A stretch of DNA of 64,000 nt, taken from Trogon surrucura. Taxonomy: Eukaryota > Chordata > Aves > Trogoniformes > Trogonidae. This document shows positions 56,262 through 64,000 of the stretch, one piece after another. A model generated the notes under the pieces. It was not told the DNA's origin. It ran no database searches and worked only from the letters and a program-made list of their open reading frames with translations. The stretch's first letter is position 1, and each line of letters begins with the position of its first letter. The translations under genes and the position numbers were made by a program. The stretch is from contig CM036618.1 in assembly GCA_020746105.1 (NCBI GenBank), positions 1,922,001-1,986,000 on the forward strand. Reading direction: 5' to 3'.

Positions 56262-56932
56262 TAGAACCATAGAATGTTGGGGTTGGAAGGGACCTCTGGA
56301 GATCACCCAGTGCCACCCCCTGCCAGAGCAGGGTCACCCAGAGTAGGTCACACAGGGTGGCATCCAGGCGAATTTTGAAGGTCTTCAGAGCAGGAGACTC
56401 CACACCCTCTCTGGGCAGCCTGGGCCAGGGCTCCGGCACCCGCACAGGGAAGAAGACCGTCCCCATGTTGAGGTGGAACTTCCCATGTTCTAGCTTAAAC
56501 CCATTATTCCTTGGTCTCTTACTGGGCATCACTGAGAAGAGACTGTCCCCTTCCTCCTGACCCCCACCCCTCAGACATTTCTACACGTCAATAAGGTCCC
56601 CTCTCAGCCGTCTCCTCTCAAGGCTGAACAGCCCCAGGTCTCTCAGTCTCTCTTCCCAGCAGAGATGTTCAGTCCCTTGATCACCCTTGTAGCTCTCCCT
56701 TGGACTCTCTCCAGTAGGTCCCCGTCTCTCTGGAACTGGGGAGCCCCAAACTGGACCCAGGATTCCAGGGGTGGTCTCCCCAGGGCAGAGCAGAGGGGCA
56801 GGAGAACCTCCCCAGCCCTGCTGGACACACTTTTCTCGATGCCCCCCAGGCTCCCACTGGCCTCTTGGCCACAAGGGCCCGTTGCTGTCCCAGGGACGCT
56901 CCCTGCCCACTGGGACTCTGAGGGCTAAGACA
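56262..56932 (-). mobile_element. CR1 LINE, about 670 bp, older
   Basis: Minus-strand CR1 with 3' end CATAGAACCATAGAATG, frame [39 protein letters not shown], and upstream [36 protein letters not shown] in another frame. Closest relative is the sense copy at 9786. Confidence 0.94.
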
Positions 56933-57687
56933 CTTTTTTTTTTCCTTAATCCTTTTTTTTTATCCTCACCCTCGTGCATCGTTTCACTCCCCACAGAGCG
57001 CTCACCCGGGAGCTCCAGCGCCGCTATTTCTCGCTGCCGGTTACTCGACCTTTGCCGCCGCACCTCGTCTCTCCCCGCTCGCGGGCTCAGCCTCGGCTCC
57101 AGTCTTTTACTGTCAAGGGAGGTTTTGTGGCAACTTTCTTCTGGTTACAACTTCACGTTTGAGGCTCTGAAAACATCTCTCGCCTTAACTCCTCCTTTTG
57201 TAGCGAGCGCCGCGCTGGCAATGGTTTCCTCGCTCGCAGTTTCCTCGCTCGCTGCTTATTATCACTCACCCCGATCCCTCCGAAAAGGGCTTTTTTTAAA
57301 CCAGCTGAGCATATCGCACCGACGTTAAGAACTGCTTAGGTTACACTCTGAAGCCTTCTGAAGATTAAAGCCAATTATTTCTAGACTTTTACTCCGGTTT
57401 TCTTATTTTCTCGCCGAGGTTAAGCAAGTTTGTTAAGGTTGCGTGACCCCCTGCAAACCCATCCTGCCTCTTTTTAACTCTTTTTTTCCCTTGTCCTAAG
57501 CATTGATTTTTGTTGAAGAACAGCCTAGCGATGATATTTATCCCACAAAATGATCTCACTACCTCTTTACAGGCACCTTTCTGCTGGAATAGTAATAACT
57601 GGCATGCGGTATTCTTATTTAAACTTTATTTTGAAAGGGACAGGCAACATCTTAGGAATAACCTCCTTTTCTTCCAATATACCACAA
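56933..57687. other. Unique sequence, acceptor-like site
   Basis: T runs at 56930-56945 and 56951-56960 precede an acceptor-like CTCCCCACAG at 56996. The downstream GC-rich frame is unrecognised and has no donor I trust. Confidence 0.35.
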
Positions 57688-57730
57688 GTAGAGGTCCCTT
57701 CCAATCCTTCACATTCTGTGATTCTGTGAT
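57688..57730 (+). mobile_element. CR1 LINE 3' tail, about 45 bp
   Basis: Sense tail AGAGGTCCCTTCCAATCCTT, then ACATTCTGTGATTCTGTGAT. A young-type end. Confidence 0.9.
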
Positions 57731-60700
57731 ATTAGGCGTCATTATTTAATTAGTAACAAGCACGGCATTAAAAAAAACCCAACTTTGGTAGCCTTCACAC
57801 TGCTGTGGGGATGCAAAGACAAGATCTCTGAGGAACTTTTGACGCGAAAGAGAAGTCCAGGTACCAGCCCGGACAAGCGGAGCTGAAGCAAGAGCTCGGG
57901 ATTTCAGGAGGAAAGCTTGAAAATCCATTTCTTTTGTCAAACCGCTCGGTAACGCTGTCGTTGAAGCATCTCATATTTACATGTTTAGCACCCAGGCCGT
58001 GTCTCGGGTCGGCTCTGGCACTGACGTGAGCGGCTTTCGTGCTCCTCGGGGCTCACGAGACAGTTGGGCTACCGGTCAAGTCCTTTCCCTTCCTGGAGAT
58101 TTTTTTTTCCCCCTATTCCAGAAGTTTTCAGCAGTTTTTAGCCTTTAGCTCAGTTTTTACGGAGCGCTGAATCAGTCAAAGGAAACGCTGAGAGAGATTT
58201 CAATGAAGCAGTAATTAAAAGAATTCATAACATCTGAATTTATTCCCCTTACCAGCTTCCTATTCCTTTTTTTTTTCTTTTTAATCCCGAAATCTTGGCC
58301 GGCTGTTGATTTTTCAGCTCATCTCATCTCTATTCCGCAAGCAAGAAGGCAACTGAGCCGTCTTTTGTCCGGTCAGCACAAACAAGCTGAAAAGATCTGG
58401 GTTACGCAGCGGGTCCGAGCCGCAGAACTTCTGACACATCGCAGGAAGTTGACTGCGCAGAATTAAATCCCAGTTTCCTCTTTAGGACGTATGTATTGGC
58501 TGGAGATAAAATGGTTGATTTTTCGGCAGCAAAAAAAAAATAAAAAGATTTCTTTGCATGTTTCAAGTCGGAGGAGAAAAGGGAGGATTTTTCATCGGTC
58601 ACTTAGAGACACGAAAGCAGAAGCTTTGGGGGTTATTTCTTTGATTTGGCATTTCCCCTTCCTCGCAGCTTTTGAATTTATGGGTTTTTTTTAACGTAGA
58701 ATCTCTTGCCATCAGACAAACAGAAAGCACAGGGAGCAGACGAGAGAGGAGAAATCTCTCCGACTTCATTTCACACCCCCCAAAAGCCGGATGGGTCCCG
58801 CGGTCGCTTCTCAGGCGTTTTGCTGAATGAGAGACCGAAGCTCCCCTCGAATCCCCACCGCACTGATGAAAATCACCTATTTGGAAACATTTACTTTATA
58901 TCTTGTAAATTTAGAACTAAAGATTTTTGAAGGCTACTCCACGCGAGCCGACTGGTTTTCTTCCAAAGCCACAAAAGCTTGCAGACAAACAGTCAAAATT
59001 GGCTCCAATTATGTTTCCAACTCCTTACTACCCAAAACACGGCAATTGCTCTTAACCTTCATCGTTTTCCCCGTCTTGTTTCCCCCCTGCAGTAGTTTCT
59101 GTGCAGTTCTCACCTCCTACGGTCTAACGCCAGGCTTATTATTTTTAAAATACCACTCGAGACACCGGGATTTATCTGGCTTCAGAGCGCGAGTTTCGGC
59201 AAACGCGGTGCTTCGGTTCTTCCGCAAGGAAAACTCGGGGCACCTTCTACCAAAAAAAAAACCACGTCCGACCCCAAGATCTGACACCACCTGGAAAACC
59301 CTCACCTACCCCATCTCCTGCCTTGGGAGGGGAAATCTCCAACGTCCCCAAGGCAGGGGCTAAGGCACGGGCTGGCTGTCCTCAAAGCGAACCTCATCCT
59401 GGCGACGAAGGGTCTTCATCCTCCTCGTTTTTGATCGAGCCGCTCGCCAAATAAAGAAAAATCCTCCACAGCATCTAATGACTTCGACTCCTCCCATGAT
59501 CCGCGGGCGTTTCCCCGCACCGTTTCTTTATTAGGTCCCCTCTACCTTTTCCAGCATCCCCCAGGGAGCTACAAATTTCCTCCACGCGCATCTCAACCGG
59601 GAGCAGTTCCTCAGGACGCGCCCTCCAGCAGTGCAACCCCTCAGAGTTCCACTCCACCCGAGGGATAAAATGACACCGTGTGAGACTGTCTCCTGCGTAG
59701 CTCAAATCTCACCTCTTTACCGTGCTGATGCTCTCAGTCTCCACAAAGTTTGACCCCTACAGCCTCTTCCACCTCTTCGCGGGCGATTCCGGTTGTCTGC
59801 TCCACCTTGTAATTTACTACTTGCACGCACCGGCTCTTAGACATTCGACAGTTCTGAAATATCTTCTGCAGGGCTGGTCACGACGAAACACCTTCCTCTG
59901 AAAAAAAAAAACCCCACTCCCAGCTACACCTTGTTAAATAAATCAAAAACGGTGCCGTGAGGAGCGAGGGTACGTTCTGGACTCCGAGCCGCTCTCTCCC
60001 GCAGTGCAGCTCCCTGCACACAAACCAACGTTGGTTTTGTCGGGTCTTTTTACGCTCTTTTGCACCGATTAGAAAAATTAAACCTATCAAAATAAATCCC
60101 ATTCGCTGCCGGCATCACATCTGCTTCGCCTTTTTGCCATCTCCCTTTTAGAGCTTTTCCTAAAGAAATAGTTTTATGGCGTTATTGTAGTTCCAGTGGT
60201 TTAAATGGTTGAGATGATGGTTTGAAAGCCCGACAACCGGAGACGGCGATGATGTATTAGTTTTTACAGCGTGAATAAGTAGCTTCACCCTTCTGATGTC
60301 CACGGATGGCACTTCACAGAACTTTATTTATAAAGGGATGGGGAAGATTTCCACCCTCCGATTGCTCTTCAAGAGGCTTCTCCCGAAGTTCTCAAGTCTT
60401 GGCTCCCGCTCCGCAGAATTCCACCACCAACTTACTACAATCTCCCAGGCAATTTATGGTTCTGGCAAGACTCAGTGCAATCTATCACGCGGGTGACAGA
60501 CAGAACATAAACTGTATCCTGGCTGACATCACCGCTGTAGTCTCTAGTGAAGTCAGAAGAAACTATTACAACGTGAAAAACAACGCCGCCAGGAGCGCCC
60601 GCTTTCCGCCGCGCCGAGATCTCCCCGTTTCTTCCCCAGCACGGGTCGGTCTGCTTGAAACAGACTCGCTTTGTCGAAGAGGCCTTTCGCCGTCGCTATT

Positions 60701-61470
60701 AAGCGAAACGCTCAAACGAAAGACTGAATAAAATGGCACGAGACCGAGGGCAGGAAAAGGCAGGCGGTCGGAATTCTTGAAGCAACCACATCAGTTTTAA
60801 GCAGATTTGGTTTTTAACAACTGGCAAGGCCTTAACGAAGGTTGGGTATAGGAACAAGGGTGGAAGCGACTAGAAAGTGAGCAAATGGTTTGATGCTACC
60901 GAGAGAAAAGACCAACTGGAGAGGGCTACAGTTGGCTAAAGGCATCGTAAAATATATTCTGACCCTCCTGTGATGGCTTTTACTTGGGTTTAATTCACTG
61001 TAACTCGCTACACAACCATTTAGTCTCATGTAAAAGCTTACAGAAGGGCAATGAGAAGAGGCTCTTCCCATTTCCCTAATTCTCAAGGAAGGCTGCAGAA
61101 GAAATGTACCCAAGCCCCAAGGGAAACACGCTCGCTAAAATATTCCAAAACCGGAGAAAGCCGTGGGGAAATGCCGTTCGTCCATCAACCTCAGAGACGG
61201 GGCATCAGGAACTCCAGCCTTGGCTCAAGGAGAACGCCTCCCGCCCAAAGAGAAGTCTCCTCCTCGGTAACTACGGACCCGCCCAAACCACCGCGCGAGC
61301 GAGGAGCCCCTTCCCACCACGACGCCCCCACCAAGGAGCACAGGCTTATCGGGTCGATCGTCAAGGGCGCAGACGCCCTCCCGTGCCCTCGCTCCTCAAA
61401 CAAACCAGAAGGGAAGGTAAATGTTTGCGCACGGTCGCTAAACCCAAAGACTCCACGCCCGTTATTAAGC
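57731..61470. other. Longest repeat-poor unique stretch, no gene recognised
   Basis: About 3.7 kb without a CR1. AT-rich blocks at 58190-58300 and 60130-60290 have the texture of noncoding conserved DNA. A-rich runs are short. Frames reach 178 codons (58827-59363) but lack motifs, leader sequences or splice support, and overlap others. Confidence 0.4.
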
Positions 61471-62502
61471 ACAGAATCACAGAATCACAGAATGTCAGGG
61501 ATTGGAAGGGACCTCGAAAGATCATCCAGTCCAATCCCCCTGCCAGAGCAGGAACGCCTCGATAATGCTACACAGGAACGTGTCCAGGCGGGTCTTGAAT
61601 GTCTCCAGAGAAGGAGACTCCACACCCTCCCTGGGCAGCCTGGGCCAGGGCTCCGGCACCCTCACTGAGAAGAAGTTTCTTCTCGAGTTTAAGCGGAACC
61701 TCTTATGTTCCAGTTTCAGCCCATTACCCCTTGTCCTGTCATTGGTTGTCACTGAGAAGAGCCTGGCTCCATCCTCGTGACACTCCCCCTTTGTATATTT
61801 GTAAACATTAATGAGGTCTCCCCTCAGTCTCCTCCAAACTAAAGAGCCCCAGCTCCCTCAGCCTTTCCTCACCAGGGAGATGCTCCACTCCCTCCATCAT
61901 CCCAGTTGCCCTGTGCTGGACTCTCTCCAGCACTTCCCTGTCTTTCTTGAACTGAGGGGCCCAGAACTGGACACAAGATTCCAGATGGGGTCTCACCAGG
62001 GCAGAGTAGAGGGGAAGGAGAACCTCTCTGGACCTACTAACCACCCCCCTTCTAACACACCCCAGGATGCCCTTGGCCTTCCTGGCCACAAGGGCACACT
62101 GCTGGCTCATGGCCATCCTGCTGCCCACCAGCACCCCCAGGTCCCTTTCCCCTACACTGCTCTCTAATAAGTCATTCCCCAACTTATACTGGAACCCGGG
62201 GTTGTTCCTACCCAGATGCAAGACCCTACATTTACCCTTGTTATATTTCATTAAATTTTTCCCCGCCCAACTCTCCAGCCTGTCCAGGTCTCGCTGGATG
62301 GCAGCACAGCCTGCTGGCGTGTCAGCCACTCCTCCCAGCTTGGTGTCATCAGCAAACCTGCTGATAGTACTCTCTAGTCCCTCATCCAAGTCATCGATGA
62401 ATATATTGAATAATACTGGCCCCAGTATCGACCCCTGAGGGACTCCACTGGATACAGGCCTCCAACCAGACTCCGCCCCATTGACCACGACTCTTTGGTA
62501 GC
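61471..62502 (-). mobile_element. CR1 LINE, about 1.03 kb, longest copy, RT palm retained
   Basis: The most complete CR1 here. On the minus strand from [20 protein letters not shown] it has the [15 protein letters not shown] box and FADDTK at 62339-62356, the metal-binding DD pair of the reverse transcriptase palm. Then follow the [20 protein letters not shown] and [20 protein letters not shown] segments. A 5-bp deletion near 61829-61835 (relative to 25291) shifts the frame after FSLEE; the original frame resumes downstream at [14 protein letters not shown]. It is 5'-truncated (no endonuclease, no finger region) and so inactive. The 3' end at 61471 has three octamers. Confidence 0.97.
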
Positions 62503-64000
62503 TCATTCGGACCAGTGAGAATCACCGTTTCCTGATACATCGGAGGTTTTGCTCGGGGATTAAAATTCCCAGAGGTCGAAACGTGCAAAATTGTCCGTCC
62601 CTCCTCCCCGTTCCAGCGCTGGCGAAGACTTGCTTGACAGCAGACTGCCGGGAGATTGACGCTTCTACCTCCCACCGACGACTGCAGCAGCCTAAAAACT
62701 TTTCCCCGCGTACCTTGCCGCTCTGACAGACGTTTGGATCATTACCATATCCTTTCTAAACCGGGCAATTAATGCAGCGCTGACTTGGCAACTCAACCAA
62801 ACGCAAAAGAAACCTGTCCTACTTAGCTGCCTAACGCATCCCAGCACGGGCAAAATTCGCACCGTTCTACCGAAGGCTCCCCCCCCACCAGAAAAGGAAC
62901 AATAGGAGGGTTTTTTTCCTACGAAAATGAAATAACTTCATTAGCATGAAGACGTACTTCAGCCTATCCTCCAGCTTTCTGCCTTCATCTTCCCTCTCTT
63001 CCTCTCCTCTAACTTGGATCCAGTTTTCCTCCTCCCTCTTTCCCTTTTCGCTGGCCCTTTTGTCCTCTCTGCAAAGAGAAAAGTTCAAAATATCAAAATA
63101 TCCTCTCCTCCACGGACGCCGCTCCTTCGATTCCCGCAACGGCTTTTTCTAGTTTTATTTCTTGGTCGCTCACCGTTTCCTCAACCTTCGGCGGGGGCTT
63201 TTCAAGGCTTTGTCGAAATGTTGCCTGCCCAGGGCACGTCAAAGGAACTCCGAGTACCCACCACACACGCACACAAAAAGAAGGTTCATAATTTTTTTTT
63301 TTTTTCGACATTATTAATACCAAAAGAACGCGGCCAAAAAAAAAAAATAAATCACAGAATAAACGAGGGCCAACATTAAAATATTTGTGTACTTGCTCGC
63401 TTCGCTTGCTAATGGTCCTAATTACAGAGGCTACTGTGGTTTAGTAATTTACCTCTCAGGGTACAAAAATTCCTTCTAAAAATTCAGCGCCGCCTATGAA
63501 ACCGTGTTTGGAAGAAAGAGCGGGCTCAGATCAAAAGAAACGGACCCGACCCGCACCCAAGCCCGAGAAAGAAAACCTCAGCGAAGGCGACCCACGAGGA
63601 CGTCGGGGATTTTCTTCGCCGCGATGCTACACGTTGAAAAGCTGCAAGAACGGGGCGAAACATCCTCGAATGGCGTTTCGGACCGAAGGGAACACGCTGC
63701 AAACAGAACGAGCCACCAAGGCTACTCATTTAAGAGGTTTCCGCCGTAGCCGAGGAGCTTAGTCAAGCATCCAAAGGCCGGCTGGGTCACCTTACAGACG
63801 GCACTTTCATACTTCGGCGCAACAAACTATTGGGTTTAACCTAAATGTCCACCCAGTTAAAGTGACAGCTGCCCTTCTAAAAGTAAAAACACTCCTCAGC
63901 TTCTCTAGGAGTTTTCTTAAACGCCTTAACCCCGCTTGCAAAAGTTTCCGAGCGCTCCCGGTATCAGTACATCGTGCTCCCGTGCTGAGGGTTATGTTCG
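62503..64000. other. Unique sequence to the window end, no gene recognised
   Basis: Pyrimidine-rich DNA at 62960-63070, A/T runs near 63290-63350, moderate CpG after 63490. Overlapping frames at 63496-63762 are basic and unrecognised. No CR1 end. Confidence 0.4.

Noticed and set aside
1..64000. CRISPR arrays, bacterial operons, tRNA or rRNA genes
   Set aside because: No spaced direct-repeat array, no ribosome-binding-site-led gene strings, and no recognisable tRNA or rRNA sequence; the DNA is eukaryotic.

Overview
The window looks like avian (sauropsid) nuclear DNA with no protein-coding gene that I can defend. The main signature is a dense crop of CR1 LINE retrotransposons on both strands. 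They are recognisable by their 3' ends (GGTCCCTTCCAA... followed by ATTCTGTG-type octamers) and by fragments of a CR1 reverse transcriptase. Dispersed CpG-rich unique sequence and G-rich (GGAT/GGAG)n arrays fit a gene-poor or intronic part of a bird chromosome, perhaps a small GC-rich one. The species cannot be read from the sequence.

Layout: 1-7.5 kb holds a (GGAT/GGAG)n array, a polypurine tract and several CR1 copies. 7.5-16.2 kb has a CpG-rich unique block, a hexamer array, longer decayed CR1s, an inverted CR1 pair and an ERV LTR-like fragment. 17.7-18.8 kb is an old CR1 body broken by a second (GGAT/GGAG)n array and by a 34-bp CR1 end. 20-25.7 kb has small CR1 tails and one long young CR1. 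26-40.9 kb has three nested CR1-in-CR1 structures between long unique stretches, with an AT-rich, homeobox-site-rich block at 36-37.3 kb. 41-51 kb has more CR1s, including an opposite-strand nested insertion. 51.3-57.7 kb has a young CR1, a strong CpG island and an older CR1. 57.7-61.5 kb is unique, followed by the longest CR1 (61.47-62.5 kb, retaining the FADD catalytic motif) and unique sequence to the end.

The CR1 copies fall into age classes. Eight (near 2.4, 4.7, 14.1, 14.8, 24.9, 38.8, 51.3 and 61.5 kb) are nearly identical where they overlap, so one young subfamily was recently active. Others are diverged and often serve as hosts for the young ones, giving a readable order of insertion. 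All are 5'-truncated and none could encode a complete ORF2.

Genes: most long reading frames are CR1 coding remnants, their antisense shadows, or translations of simple repeats. A few places have splice-site or poly(A) architecture that could belong to exons of an unseen gene (2.69-2.83 kb minus; 21.82, 34.41, 43.67 and 53.21 kb plus). They share no recognised homology or confirmed gene model and are offered only as candidates. I see no new defence system, operon, CRISPR array or RNA gene; the most informative biology is the retrotransposon history.
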